A DNA stretch of 64,000 bases from Chitinophaga sp. CF418 (GCF_900142925.1 NZ_FRCN01000009.1:282494-346493), one strand, 5' to 3'. Numbered from the stretch's first letter, positions 36,797 to 46,247 are shown. The notes: generated by a model not told the origin, from the sequence alone. Translations and numbers: made by a program.

Positions 36797-39580
36797 TTAT
36801 CGCTGCAATACTACTTTCCTTGAATTAGTACCATCAGAAATAATATAGATGCCATTCTGCAATGAAGATGGCAGTACTATTTCAAGACGGTTATATCCTG
36901 ATACGACCCTGTACTGTTTAGTAAATACTACTTTACCGGTCATATCTGTTACAGTAATATATTGCAGTTTATTGCTTGTGCTGTTGAGTTCTGTGTACAC
37001 CTTGCCGGTGGATGGTACAGGATATACATGCAGCTCACGGTCAATGGTTTTCCTGTTCTTACTTACCACTGCTATTTTTGGTGTACTGCTGATATTGGCG
37101 GTCAGCTTGTAACATACGGTGGTGCTGGACGCGCCGTTATAGCCAATTACCCGTACATAATAGGTGCCTACAGGAGCGTTGTTATATACGATCCTTTCGC
37201 TGGTAGTACTACCGTTCTCTGAGCTGCCCCGCAGTGTGCCTGTAGAGTCATACAGGTATAGATCATAATCTCCCGGCAGATTGCTGAGTAATATCTCAAT
37301 ATGCGGTTGAGCTGTGTTGTTGCTGAACTTAAACCAGTCTACATCTGTTGAAGATGAAATCTGTGAATTGATCTCCGTATTTACGCCGATAGTAGCGGCA
37401 GTAGCTTGTGTATTGTTTGGCTCAAAAGTGTTTGTACATGTCACAGAAGGTGTTGCATTAACCTGCAGATGGTAACATTTGCCGGCATTGAATGCACCGC
37501 TATAGCCATATACATATACATAATAGGTGCCGGCTGCTGCATTGTTATAAGTGATAGTCTCGGAACTGGTACCACTATTCTGTGACACGGCCAGCTGACT
37601 GCCCGTAGATGATAATAGCCTCACATCATAATCTGCCGGCAGGTTAGACAGGCTGACAGTGATGGTGTTAGTGCCGGTAGTAGTAATACGATAGTAATCC
37701 ACATCACTGGCGGAAGCAATCAGGGCTGGGAGCGTATAACCGGTGGAGATGGTGGCCGCCGTGGCTAGTGTATTATTGCTTTCCAGCTGATCAGTACATC
37801 CTCCTATGATGATTGCATAGGTATGCAGTCTGTAGCAGATGCTGTCATACACAGCGCCATTGTAACCATATATCTGTATGTAATACGTACCTGGTCCAAC
37901 TGTAGAAAAGAGCGAATCAGGAGTAGTACCTGTATTCTGTGAGCTGGCCAGCTGACTACCGGTAGAAGATAGCAGACGGGCATCGAAATTGGCGCCCAGG
38001 TTATCGAGGTAGGCGCTCAGATAAGAGCTGTCTGTCAGTACTACCTTGAAATAATCTGTATCAGAAGGTGTATTGATAGTTCCCCTGATATCAGTATCAG
38101 TTACAATAGTATAGGCTGTTGCCAAGGTATTGTTAGGCTCGTACATGTCCGGACAGGAAACATTAGTAGTGTCGCCACAAGGATAGTTGGTACCTGCCAG
38201 TTGCAAAATGCCGGTATTGTCGGGGTCCAGCCAGGGCTTTAACTGATGCAGTACATCTGTAGCATTGGATGTCCAGTTGTAGGACATCTTACCGTATTCA
38301 TCATTCTTGTTAGCTGTAGATGCAGTGCAGCTGGAAGGACCTCCGGATAATTGTCCTACTATTTGACCTGCGCTGTTGAATAGGGGAGAGCCGGAAGATC
38401 CGCCTTCGGTCACACTCCAGTTAGTCTGTGTCTGTGCCCATACCGCTTTCCAGTGGGTATAGGGAGGACCTGTTGTATTGAAGTTGTCATCGGTAAGCGG
38501 CGTAGTATAGGTGGAGATCTTTTTAATATCGCCTGCCGGATGATGGATCGTCACACCACTCGGACTGGCCACATTATTGGCGTTCCAGCCTGCATAGTAT
38601 ACGTTGTAAGAAGCAGGGATAGACGAATTGAATTGCAGCAGCTGGAAGTCTGAACCGTCAGCTTCTCCGCTATCGCCTGATCTGGCACGCTGCACACAAC
38701 CGGTGATGGTGTTGCTTACCGGCTCATTGGCAGGATTAGCACAGGAAGGCGCCTCGTAGTTGAAATAGAATATCCACTGATTGAAATCTGAAGCAGAGGC
38801 ATTAGATCCACAGTGGTTAGCCGTCAGAAAATAAGGCTTGCAGTCGCTGCGCGCATTATTTACCAGTGCACCTGTACACAGATAAGCTGCACTGCCCAGT
38901 CTCAGTAAGATCCTGGCTACTGCACGTTTCTGATTCTGCCAGTTAGCGCCTTCAGGACAATTCACATTCACATTGCAGCTGCCGGCATCACCAAAGTCTT
39001 TCTGCTGGTTATTCCTTGCTTCCGGGATCCTTTCACTGTAAATGTTGTTCACGCCGCTGATAGTAAAGCGGCCCTGGCCCCTTACTGCACCAGGTTCATA
39101 ATACTCTATAATACAAGCATTGCCTTTGAGTATTTCAGTAGCAAAAAGGCCGCCTTCCTGGTTATTGGCACTGGTATAACTGCCGATCAACTGGGAATGA
39201 TCTTCATTGTATACAAACAATGAAGCGCCCTGGGGCAAACGAAAATTGTTATAATACAGGGAAGTTGCCAGGGCTCCCTGTACATCGATCTTCAGACGCC
39301 ATATGCGGTCGCCGTTGGATAATGTGCTCCAGGTACCTGTATTATTCAATGAATAATCTGTAGGAAAGATAATACCTACACGCAATGGTAATCCTTGTTT
39401 TTCGCGTTGTTCATCTTCTTTTCTGAGATTAGCCTGGGATAACGAAGGGATAGTTTGGATTGTGATCTTCTCAGCCAGATTTGCTGAATAACTATAGGGT
39501 CTTCCGCCCCTGCTCACCTGGGCGTTGGATATATGGCATGCGAACAGCAGCCATAACAGTAAGAATAACGGTTTTCTCAT
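36797..39580 (-). CDS. Secreted trypsin-like serine protease with three PPC domains and T9SS sorting tail
   Basis: 927 residues. Signal peptide 1-20, then a propeptide-like region to about 200. Catalytic domain about 205-460 resembles lysyl-endopeptidase/trypsin-like enzymes: TANHCG (His about 255), DGSDFQLLQF (Asp about 310) and GGSSGSPLF (Ser about 396), with conserved cysteines (CNVNCPEG, YLCTGALV). Three pre-peptidase C-terminal (PPC) beta-sandwich repeats follow at about 473-595, 595-712 and 713-835, each opening with C-x-x-x-(Y/L/F)-E-(P/S)-N-N-T. The last 85 residues are a type IX secretion sorting domain with VYPVPSTGKVY and a TDMTGKVV strand, so the enzyme is exported across the outer membrane. 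It would digest extracellular protein. Confidence 0.92.
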   Translation of the reverse strand: MRKPLFLLLWLLFACHISNAQVSRGGRPYSYSANLAEKITIQTIPSLSQANLRKEDEQREKQGLPLRVGIIFPTDYSLNNTGTWSTLSNGDRIWRLKIDVQGALATSLYYNNFRLPQGASLFVYNEDHSQLIGSYTSANNQEGGLFATEILKGNACIIEYYEPGAVRGQGRFTISGVNNIYSERIPEARNNQQKDFGDAGSCNVNVNCPEGANWQNQKRAVARILLRLGSAAYLCTGALVNNARSDCKPYFLTANHCGSNASASDFNQWIFYFNYEAPSCANPANEPVSNTITGCVQRARSGDSGEADGSDFQLLQFNSSIPASYNVYYAGWNANNVASPSGVTIHHPAGDIKKISTYTTPLTDDNFNTTGPPYTHWKAVWAQTQTNWSVTEGGSSGSPLFNSAGQIVGQLSGGPSSCTASTANKNDEYGKMSYNWTSNATDVLHQLKPWLDPDNTGILQLAGTNYPCGDTTNVSCPDMYEPNNTLATAYTIVTDTDIRGTINTPSDTDYFKVVLTDSSYLSAYLDNLGANFDARLLSSTGSQLASSQNTGTTPDSLFSTVGPGTYYIQIYGYNGAVYDSICYRLHTYAIIIGGCTDQLESNNTLATAATISTGYTLPALIASASDVDYYRITTTGTNTITVSLSNLPADYDVRLLSSTGSQLAVSQNSGTSSETITYNNAAAGTYYVYVYGYSGAFNAGKCYHLQVNATPSVTCTNTFEPNNTQATAATIGVNTEINSQISSSTDVDWFKFSNNTAQPHIEILLSNLPGDYDLYLYDSTGTLRGSSENGSTTSERIVYNNAPVGTYYVRVIGYNGASSTTVCYKLTANISSTPKIAVVSKNRKTIDRELHVYPVPSTGKVYTELNSTSNKLQYITVTDMTGKVVFTKQYRVVSGYNRLEIVLPSSLQNGIYIISDGTNSRKVVLQR

Positions 39581-39800
39581 AATGAGGTGTTTTAGGGTTT
39601 TAAAAGAGAAAGCATATATTTTTCTGGGATGGATGGGTTACAATAGGATTTGTCAGAACACGGTGCCTCAGTGGTATGCTATGCGAAGTTAGTGGGAAAG
39701 ACTGCTGCTGTATATCATGTCTGTTTTGTGAGAACGAAAGGGGCCAAAGTACCTGGAGCTACTTCATTTTAATAAGGCAAAATAGAGCGCCTGATGAATA
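39581..39800. other. Leader/promoter region of the serine protease
   Basis: A spacer without coding features between the protease gene (minus) and the terminator of the next minus-strand gene. No perfect TAnnTTTG box is visible on the minus strand; GGCAAAATAGAG (39776-39787) is a partial match. Confidence 0.4.
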
Positions 39801-39840
39801 AAAAAGAACCTGTATCAAAGGTAAGACACAGGTTCTTTTA
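39801..39840 (-). terminator. Terminator of the 39927-40490 gene
   Basis: AAAAAGAACCTGT / ACAGGTTCTTTTA inverted repeat with a 14-nt loop, flanked by A and T tracts. Confidence 0.8.
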
Positions 39841-39926
39841 TCCGGGTACCTGATCGGGTCAGGTAATCTTTTATATACGTCTGAGGATATTCGTTTATAT
39901 TCCTACATCCTCTTCTGTTCGTTTAG

Positions 39927-40490
39927 TTAATAATTCGTGGCTTTGTGATATGCGGCATTTTCTGCATCCCTTATCGCTTTCTTTGCTTTCAGGTAGTTCC
40001 ATGCTTCCGACAGGTAGCCGAACGTGGCCAAAAAGGCTATAACCCACCAGCCTATACTCCAATATAAGTTAGAATTTGAGGATGCTTTTTCGGTGATCCT
40101 TTTTATGTCTTCCTGTGGTTCAAAAGAACTGTAAGAAGGATCCGATTTTGCATAATACAAAGGCATTTCTGCAGATGTAGGAGGTGCTGACAATGTTCTT
40201 TCTCCGTTGTATGGTCCCTGGCCATTTACTTTATAGGTGTATGTTACCTCGTAATGTTTCATGGGCACACCCATGACCTTGATCGATACCTCTTTGTAAA
40301 CGGGATCTACTTTTGCAACTGCAACCGTATTATCCTCCATCATGGCTTTGAGTACCGGAATGTATTTTGTTTCTTTTTGCCTTTCCCGGTGACTGGAATA
40401 GCACCCGTTGGCAATGAATATTATAAAGACGATACCGATTATCGGTCCGATTTTAATAGGATTTTTCAGTGTAGGTCGTTCCTGGCTCAT
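39927..40490 (-). CDS. DUF3592-like membrane protein
   Basis: Start taken at 40490 (MSQERPTLKNPIKIG). The frame is open to 40712, but the extra part runs through the terminator region of the upstream gene and is not protein-like. The protein has 187 residues: an N-terminal membrane segment (IGPIIGIVFIIFIANGCY), a beta-rich domain with YEVTYTYKVNGQGPYNGERT and YYAKSDPSYSSFEP that fits the DUF3592 pattern (Y.V.Y.v.G..Y......Y...P), and a C-terminal membrane helix. Function unknown; a second protein of similar style lies at 56087-57061. Confidence 0.72.
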   Translation of the reverse strand: MSQERPTLKNPIKIGPIIGIVFIIFIANGCYSSHRERQKETKYIPVLKAMMEDNTVAVAKVDPVYKEVSIKVMGVPMKHYEVTYTYKVNGQGPYNGERTLSAPPTSAEMPLYYAKSDPSYSSFEPQEDIKRITEKASSNSNLYWSIGWWVIAFLATFGYLSEAWNYLKAKKAIRDAENAAYHKATNY

Positions 40491-40622
40491 AGGTTTAGGA
40501 GTGTTTATGGGGTGCAAGATATAAAAGTATATTAAAATAATAGCATGTGTTTTGAGGTTGGCTGCAGGCCTCCGGAGGCTTTTTTTGCAGTCGGCGGGGC
40601 AGGTTTGCCGGAGAGAAAAGAA

Positions 40623-40658
40623 AGAGGGTGCCTCAATTACCTGAAGACACCCTCTTTT
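40623..40658 (-). terminator. Terminator of the 40690-41226 gene
   Basis: AAAGAGGGTG / CACCCTCTTT with further partial pairing inside the loop; T-rich on the minus-strand side. Confidence 0.75.
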
Positions 40659-40689
40659 TTGTTGATTATAGCCTGAAAATAGCGTTGAT

Positions 40690-41226
40690 TTACCCGCACA
40701 GGGCCTCCGCAAACTTTTTGGTTGTATAGGCCTTAATAAGCTTATAAGACGCCTTTAATGCATCTGCGGATTTTTCGCCGGAGGGAACAATGTTCTTGTC
40801 TTCCATGAAGCGCAGTACCTGGTCGCCTTTTATATACGTACGGTATTCGTTCTTCGTTTCCGGACCATCGGCAGGACCACCGATCTGGGACTCGTAACTG
40901 AAAATGAGTTTACCTGACTGGAAATAGAATTCGCGGCTCCAGGAACCGTCGCCTATACTACCGGACTCCACGATCTTTACAATCTCCTTTTTCTGGTTAA
41001 AGAAATATTTGACCTGTCCATCTTCGGCACAGCCGGCAGACTCGTATTTAAATACCTCTGCAGTGACTGTAGCGGTGTTTATGTTTTTATACGCTGTTCT
41101 GATGGCAGCTATAGCGGCCGAAGTATCCATAGCGCTTTGTTCTGTTACCTGTGAAGCATAGGTTTTTGCGCAGGTTATACAAACCACTATTGAAAGAATA
41201 AACTGAAGACGGATTAATACATTCAT
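40690..41226 (-). CDS. Hypothetical exported protein, 178 residues
   Basis: Signal peptide MNVLIRLQFILSIVVCITCAKTYA. The mature part has an N-terminal helix (AIAAIRTAYKNINTAT) followed by beta strands around YKYESAGCAEDGQVKYFFNQ and SREFYFQSGKLIFSYESQ. No family name known to me. It has one Cys near the middle and one next to the C-terminus. Single gene with its own terminator. Confidence 0.72.
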   Translation of the reverse strand: MNVLIRLQFILSIVVCITCAKTYASQVTEQSAMDTSAAIAAIRTAYKNINTATVTAEVFKYESAGCAEDGQVKYFFNQKKEIVKIVESGSIGDGSWSREFYFQSGKLIFSYESQIGGPADGPETKNEYRTYIKGDQVLRFMEDKNIVPSGEKSADALKASYKLIKAYTTKKFAEALCG

Positions 41227-41341
41227 TTCGGTTAATTATAGTATGAAAATATGAAATGTATTAGAAATGAAGCGTTAAAATATTTAAAGATAAGCAGCAA
41301 GCGTTTATGTATGGGGTAACCCCCATCAGACAACAAATCCA

Positions 41342-41575
41342 CTACCGGACCCTTGGCACCTGCCTGTTATCTGATCTTCTTCTAAACCAGTGCCGTTTCC
41401 ACATAAAGAACCCGCTGAGCACCACGATGGGAAGGAAAACAAAACGAACCGCATTAGCAGCCGCAGGAATAGTGGAGACAGGACCGTAAATATAACCGAG
41501 AATGGGTATGCTCAGCAGGATGTGTAACCACCGGATAATCTTTCTTTCTGTAGATGCTTTCATGTAGATACGCAT
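41342..41575 (-). CDS. Small membrane protein, 77 residues
   Basis: Two predicted membrane helices (IIRWLHILLSIPILGYIYG and AVRFVFLPIVVLSGFFMW) joined by a short Pro/Ala loop, then a basic tail (KRHWFRRRSDNRQ). The start may be the second Met (41563). The layout looks conserved rather than random: W-L-H in the first helix and F-x-x-P and W at the end of the second. Function unknown. Confidence 0.65.
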   Translation of the reverse strand: MRIYMKASTERKIIRWLHILLSIPILGYIYGPVSTIPAAANAVRFVFLPIVVLSGFFMWKRHWFRRRSDNRQVPRVR

Positions 41576-41734
41576 TTAATTCAGTACAAAGCTATTAACC
41601 GGCAGCCAGGGAAATATGGGCTGTAGATTTGGACGGTAAATGTGTAGACGAAAAGGAAAAGAATGTCGAAAGCCTTAGGAGTACTCACTCTTTATCCCTG
41701 CTAAAATGAGTAGGGAGATCTTCAATATACATCA

Positions 41735-41742
41735 TATATTTG
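41735..41742 (+). promoter_or_regulatory. -7 box for the GH5 gene
   Basis: TATATTTG at 120 nt upstream of the ATG (41862), implying a leader of about 110 nt. Confidence 0.45.
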
Positions 41743-41861
41743 TTTGATATAACCATTATAGCGGCTTTTATACCATATCATTATTAACGTGAACAGTGCT
41801 ATATGCAATTTTGGAACCTGAGCAACCTATGTCCCTTAGATAATCTAAATAAATACAAAGA

Positions 41862-43940
41862 ATGAAAAACTCCTTAATGAAACCAGTTATCCTATTAGTA
41901 AGCTTTTTTTTAGCGGTACGAGGCTACTCACAAACACCAGTGTCAATGAACGGTCAGCTTAAAGTAGTTGGCACAAAACTTTGTAATCAGAATGGCTATC
42001 CTATTCAACTAAGGGGCATGAGCACCCATGGTATTCAATGGTACGCCAGTTGTATTACAGACGCCTCGCTGGACACGCTCACCCGCGACTGGGGAGCAGA
42101 CATCTTGCGCGTGTCGATGTACGTTCAGGAAGATGGCTACGAAACCAATCCATCCTACTACACCTCCCTGGTTAAACAATTTGTAAATAAAGCAACAGCC
42201 CGGGGTTTATATGCATTGATAGATTTTCACATGCTGACGCCCGGTGATCCTAATTACAATACCAGTAGGGCAATAACGTTCTTTACCGATATTGCGAATA
42301 CTTATAAGAACAATAATAACGTGCTGTATGAGATCTGTAATGAACCGAATGGTGTAAGCTGGGCAAGTATAAAAAACTATGCAGACCAGGTTATTCCCGT
42401 GATCAGGGCTATTGATAACGATGCTGTTATTTGTGTTGGTACAAAAGGATGGTCATCGCTTGGGCTTTCAGAAGGCAGCAACGCGCAGGATATTATAAAC
42501 AATCCGCTTAACTATCCCAATATCATGTATAGCTTTCACTTTTATGCCAAAAGTCACCAGGATTATTATATAAACCATCTGGACTGGGCATCTGATCGCT
42601 TACCTGTTTTCGTTACGGAATTTGGCACGCAGGAAGCATCTGGCGACGGCGCCAATGATCTTGTAATGGGACAAAGATATATGGATCTGCTGCGGAATAA
42701 AAAGATCAGCTGGACAAACTGGAACTATAGCGACAACCCGCTCAGCGGCGGAGTATGGACTAGCGGTACCTGTTCCGGTAACGTATGGACAACCAGCAAA
42801 CTCAAAGAAGCAGGCGTTTTCATTCGTAATAACATGAGAAGCCCGGATGATTTCGGTTCTTCCGGCAATAACCTGGCATTGGGGAAAAATGTGACTGTTT
42901 CCTCAACGGAAGACGCTACGCTCACCGGTGCGAATGCGGTAGATGGTAATGGTTCTACCCGCTGGGCCTCCGCTTTGTATGCAGATCCTCAATGGATCAC
43001 AGTCGATCTGGGCAGCAATTACAATATCTCACAGGTTAAGATAAGCTGGGAAGCTGCCTATGCAAAGGACTATCTGTTACAGGTGTCAACAGACAATGCT
43101 ACCTGGACAACAGTGAAGACCATACAGGGGAATACATCGCTCAGTAATGATCATACGGGATTATCCGTTACAGGCAGATATGTTCGTATGTATGGCACGG
43201 CTCGTGGCACCACCTATGGCTATTCTATCTACGAGCTGGAGGTATATGGAACAAAGGTATCAGCTTCAAATATTGCGTTGAATAAACCAGTAACTGTATC
43301 TTCTGTAGAAGGAGCAGGGCTTGAAGGCAATTATGCTGTTGATGGCAACACATCTACACGCTGGTCTGCCACTATGTATGCAGATCCTCAATGGATCACA
43401 GTAGATCTGGGTAGCAGCTATAATATCTCACAGGTTAAAATAAGTTGGGAAGCCGCCTATGCAAAGGATTACCTGTTACAGGTATCGACAGACAATACTA
43501 ACTGGACAACAGTGAAAACCATACAGGGGAATACCTCGCTCGGCAACGATCATACTGGTTTGTCCGCTACAGGAAGGTATGTTCGCATATATGGAACAGC
43601 ACGCGGATCGGATTATGGCTATTCGATCTATGAGCTGGAAGTATATGGGACCAATGCTGCGAGACAAGCAAATGTGGAAACTACTGCGGTTAAGAACAAT
43701 GTGCAACAGATCACCGTATATCCTGTTCCCGCACATGATCATGTGCTGATCACTATTCCTGATGGGGTGCAACAAAAAAGCCGGATTAGCCTTTACGATA
43801 TGAACGGGAAGGTATATTTCTCCGGATTGGCAACCGGCAGTACTTATAATGTTAATGTTAGCAAACTCCCGGCAGGTATGTACATTATACAAATCATCAA
43901 CGGAGATAAAAAAACAATAAAGAAAATAGTGAAAGAATAA
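41862..43940 (+). CDS. Secreted GH5 endoglucanase-like glycoside hydrolase with two discoidin-type modules and T9SS tail
   Basis: 692 residues. Signal peptide 1-23. Residues about 30-325 are a GH5 TIM barrel (cellulase-type) with GMSTHGIQWY, the acid/base glutamate in YEICNEPNG (about 162) and the nucleophile glutamate in VFVTEFGT (about 252). Two F5/8 type C (discoidin, CBM32-like) modules follow at about 343-465 and 473-600; they are nearly identical even at DNA level. The last 80 residues carry a type IX secretion sorting domain (TVYPVPAHDHVLI, LYDMNGKVYFSG). It likely hydrolyses beta-1,4-glucan or a related polymer outside the cell. Monocistronic with a clear terminator. Confidence 0.92.
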   Translation: MKNSLMKPVILLVSFFLAVRGYSQTPVSMNGQLKVVGTKLCNQNGYPIQLRGMSTHGIQWYASCITDASLDTLTRDWGADILRVSMYVQEDGYETNPSYYTSLVKQFVNKATARGLYALIDFHMLTPGDPNYNTSRAITFFTDIANTYKNNNNVLYEICNEPNGVSWASIKNYADQVIPVIRAIDNDAVICVGTKGWSSLGLSEGSNAQDIINNPLNYPNIMYSFHFYAKSHQDYYINHLDWASDRLPVFVTEFGTQEASGDGANDLVMGQRYMDLLRNKKISWTNWNYSDNPLSGGVWTSGTCSGNVWTTSKLKEAGVFIRNNMRSPDDFGSSGNNLALGKNVTVSSTEDATLTGANAVDGNGSTRWASALYADPQWITVDLGSNYNISQVKISWEAAYAKDYLLQVSTDNATWTTVKTIQGNTSLSNDHTGLSVTGRYVRMYGTARGTTYGYSIYELEVYGTKVSASNIALNKPVTVSSVEGAGLEGNYAVDGNTSTRWSATMYADPQWITVDLGSSYNISQVKISWEAAYAKDYLLQVSTDNTNWTTVKTIQGNTSLGNDHTGLSATGRYVRIYGTARGSDYGYSIYELEVYGTNAARQANVETTAVKNNVQQITVYPVPAHDHVLITIPDGVQQKSRISLYDMNGKVYFSGLATGSTYNVNVSKLPAGMYIIQIINGDKKTIKKIVKE
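42890..43655 (+). repeat. In-frame tandem duplication of the discoidin module
   Basis: Two copies 399 nt apart. Segments such as TATGCAGATCCTCAATGGAT (42978 and 43377) are identical, and most of the following 250 nt match closely. The high DNA identity indicates a recent duplication or gene conversion. Confidence 0.85.
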
Positions 43941-43945
43941 ATACC

Positions 43946-43993
43946 AGCCCATATATATCTTTTCTAATGAGAGGTTATATATGGGCTTTTTAA
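43946..43993 (+). terminator. Terminator after the GH5 gene
   Basis: AGCCCATATATA / TATATATGGGCT with an 18-nt loop, followed by TTTTTAATTTTTT. Confidence 0.85.
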
Positions 43994-44125
43994 TTTTTTG
44001 TGTTCCCCAACTGTTCAATTTGCTGCTCCTTCTTCAATACCCCACCTGTAGGTATATGCACTGGTAAGTGAACAATTTGATATCATTAGCTGTATTAAGT
44101 GGGATTTAGTCTCAATTCCTGAAAT

Positions 44126-44155
44126 GCTCCTGATAAATCCGGATTTATCAGGAGC
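44126..44155. promoter_or_regulatory. Perfect 30-bp palindrome upstream of the amidohydrolase gene
   Basis: GCTCCTGATAAATCC is followed directly by its exact reverse complement, flanked by AAAT and TTTCC. The centre lies 45 nt before the ATG at 44186. It could be an operator for a dimeric regulator or a leader hairpin. Confidence 0.6.
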
Positions 44156-44185
44156 TTTCCTCATGCAACCAAAACCTCAAATAAT

Positions 44186-46057
44186 ATGGAAAACCAACAT
44201 GTACACCATGATTCCTGCACGCACTGTGCCTGTAACAATCCGATACTGACAATACTGAAAGATGAGCTTTTCAGTTCGGAAAACTTTTCCTCACTTCCAA
44301 CAGCAAAGAATAAAGTCAAAGAAGAAAAGACCCAGGCGCTGATGATCAGCGGTGGAACTATAAGGCCGATGATCAATGGGGCTGTTGAAAAGGTACCAGC
44401 CATAGGCTTCGCAGATGGGAATGTTGTGGTTACCGGTACCGAACAGCATGTAAAAGTATTTATGGAGCAACATCATCCCGGTTTTGCATCCAGGGTATTG
44501 CAACCCGGGCATACTTTACTACCTGGTCTTATTGAACCACATGTTCATCTTATACCTACTGCTATATTGATGGGATGGCTGGATGTCGGTGGGTTTGATG
44601 AACAGGATTTACGTCCTGGATATGATATGGAGATGGTTAGTGAAATCATTAAACAGGAGATACCTTTTGTGAAGCCAGGACACTGGATTTTGGGAGCCGG
44701 TCTTGATCCGGCTTTAATGCCATTGCAAAAAGATAATAAGGAATTAATAACTGTAGATATTGACCGGCTGGATGCTATTACCGAAGAGGTTCCCCTAATG
44801 CTAATGAGTGCTTCAATGCATACGCTTTACGTGAATACCCCGGCACTGAAGGCAGTTTATTATAATGAAAAGAACAAACATTTACGGAAAGAGTATCCTG
44901 AGTTCAAAGATTACCGGGAGGCCACACACGGACAATTGCAGGAATCAGCAGGTATGCAGCCTGCCCTCATAACAATCCCGAAGCCGCAGATGGACGCCAT
45001 GTTCCTGGAGTCATTTACGCACCTGAAAGAGATTTTCCAGACGGTCAATAAAAGAGGAACAACCTTTGTGTATGATGCCGGGATGAACAATCAGCAGAAA
45101 GAGTTGCTTGATGCCTATTTATTGGTACACAAGCGGGCAGTGCGGATAGGCGCAGCCCAAATAGTTCAATCAATGGATGATGCGAAAGCTTTACCTGATT
45201 ATGCTCCTCCCGCTGAATACAAGGATGTATACATTGGGCATGTAAAAGTGATTTCCGACGGTTCCAATCAGGGATTAACAGGGTATCAGTCAGAGGCCTA
45301 TCTATGTAAGCCGGAGAACAACTATGGTGTATTTAATTTCGGAGATAATAAGAGACCATTGAATGCCCCACAGGATTTCAAAGACCTGATAGACGCCGTC
45401 ATTGCCAAAAAGGGCTGGCCGCTGATGCTGCATGCCAATGGTAACCTGGCCATTCAGTTTGCTATCCAGGTGTATCAGGAGTATATATCCCAACCAAAGG
45501 AGAGTGTACGTCACAGGATAGAACATTGCTCTTTAATAACCAAAGATCAGTTGAAAACGATGAAGGAGCTGGAGGTATCTCCGAGCTTCCTGATTGGTCA
45601 TGTGGGTTATTGGGGATATGCTTTCCGGGAAGCTATTTTCGGCGACAAGACTATCATACTTGATCCTTGTAATACTGCGCTTAACGAGGGACTGAAAATA
45701 ACACTGCATAGTGATCATAAGGTAAGTCCGCTGGGGCCTTTAAGAATGATGGAGCAGTCGGTTACGCGGATAATGGAGGCCGATCCCGAACTTGAAGTAT
45801 TGAATGCGCCGGAATGTATTACAGCTGAGCAGGCATTAACTGCGGTAACTTATGATGCTGCATGGCAATGTTATGCTGAAAAGTGGACCGGTTCACTGAA
45901 AGCAGGCCACTTTGCTGATTTTGTTATCCTGAAGCAGGACCCGCTCACAATGAAGGATCCTTATATGAATATGCGGAATATAGAAGTACTGGAGACCTGG
46001 GTAGGTGGGCTGCAGGTATATAGTAAGCAGGATGTGAAGAAGATGAGTATGATATAG
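44186..46057 (+). CDS. Amidohydrolase family protein (YtcJ-like)
   Basis: 623 residues of the amidohydrolase-3 (YtcJ-like) type. Metal-site motifs are EPHVHL (His119 and His121), the carboxylated-Lys-type segment GHVKVISDGSNQG (about 352), LHANGN (about 414), RIEHCSL (about 443) and LHSDHKV (about 510). These enzymes hydrolyse amide or ester bonds with one or two metal ions. Unusually, an N-terminal tail of about 50 residues precedes the first beta-sandwich strand and opens with HVHHDSCTHCACNNP, a His/Cys-rich stretch that could bind metal. No signal peptide. Flanked by a perfect palindrome upstream and a terminator downstream. Substrate unknown. Confidence 0.85.
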   Translation: MENQHVHHDSCTHCACNNPILTILKDELFSSENFSSLPTAKNKVKEEKTQALMISGGTIRPMINGAVEKVPAIGFADGNVVVTGTEQHVKVFMEQHHPGFASRVLQPGHTLLPGLIEPHVHLIPTAILMGWLDVGGFDEQDLRPGYDMEMVSEIIKQEIPFVKPGHWILGAGLDPALMPLQKDNKELITVDIDRLDAITEEVPLMLMSASMHTLYVNTPALKAVYYNEKNKHLRKEYPEFKDYREATHGQLQESAGMQPALITIPKPQMDAMFLESFTHLKEIFQTVNKRGTTFVYDAGMNNQQKELLDAYLLVHKRAVRIGAAQIVQSMDDAKALPDYAPPAEYKDVYIGHVKVISDGSNQGLTGYQSEAYLCKPENNYGVFNFGDNKRPLNAPQDFKDLIDAVIAKKGWPLMLHANGNLAIQFAIQVYQEYISQPKESVRHRIEHCSLITKDQLKTMKELEVSPSFLIGHVGYWGYAFREAIFGDKTIILDPCNTALNEGLKITLHSDHKVSPLGPLRMMEQSVTRIMEADPELEVLNAPECITAEQALTAVTYDAAWQCYAEKWTGSLKAGHFADFVILKQDPLTMKDPYMNMRNIEVLETWVGGLQVYSKQDVKKMSMI

Positions 46058-46068
46058 GATATGAAAGG

Positions 46069-46103
46069 AGGAGCCATCGTTTTTAGACAATGGCTCCTTT
46101 TTC
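46069..46103 (+). terminator. Terminator after the amidohydrolase gene
   Basis: GGAGCCAT / ATGGCTCC stem with a 12-nt loop, followed by TTTTT. Confidence 0.9.
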
Positions 46104-46127
46104 TGTTACGTTTAAATTATTGTTTAA

Positions 46128-46247
46128 CTATTTCCTCACGGAATATCTTGCTGCCATTCTGGATGGTAACACGATAATATCGCTAAACCCATCTCCGTTG
46201 ATATCCCCTGCAAATTCCACTTTATGCCCGGAATATGCGTTATCTGA
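46128..46247 (-). pseudogene. Remnant of an FG-GAP/VCBS-repeat protein (C-terminal fragment)
   Basis: On the minus strand a 39-codon stretch reads GHKVEFAGDINGDGFSDIIV and ends at TAG (46128-46130). G-D-I-N-G-D-G-F-S-D is a hallmark of FG-GAP/VCBS calcium-binding repeats. An in-frame TGA (46248-46250) lies just before it, there is no start codon, and no continuation was seen further upstream. It is therefore the decayed tail of a lost gene. Confidence 0.65.

Noticed and set aside
40568..40586. GCCTCCGGAGGC palindrome followed by seven T (plus strand)
   Set aside because: Looks like a terminator, but no plus-strand gene lies upstream and the stem is too short to fold well.
40494..40712. N-terminal extension of the DUF3592-like gene
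   Set aside because: It covers the terminator of the preceding gene and has no protein-like features; the ATG at 40490 fits better.
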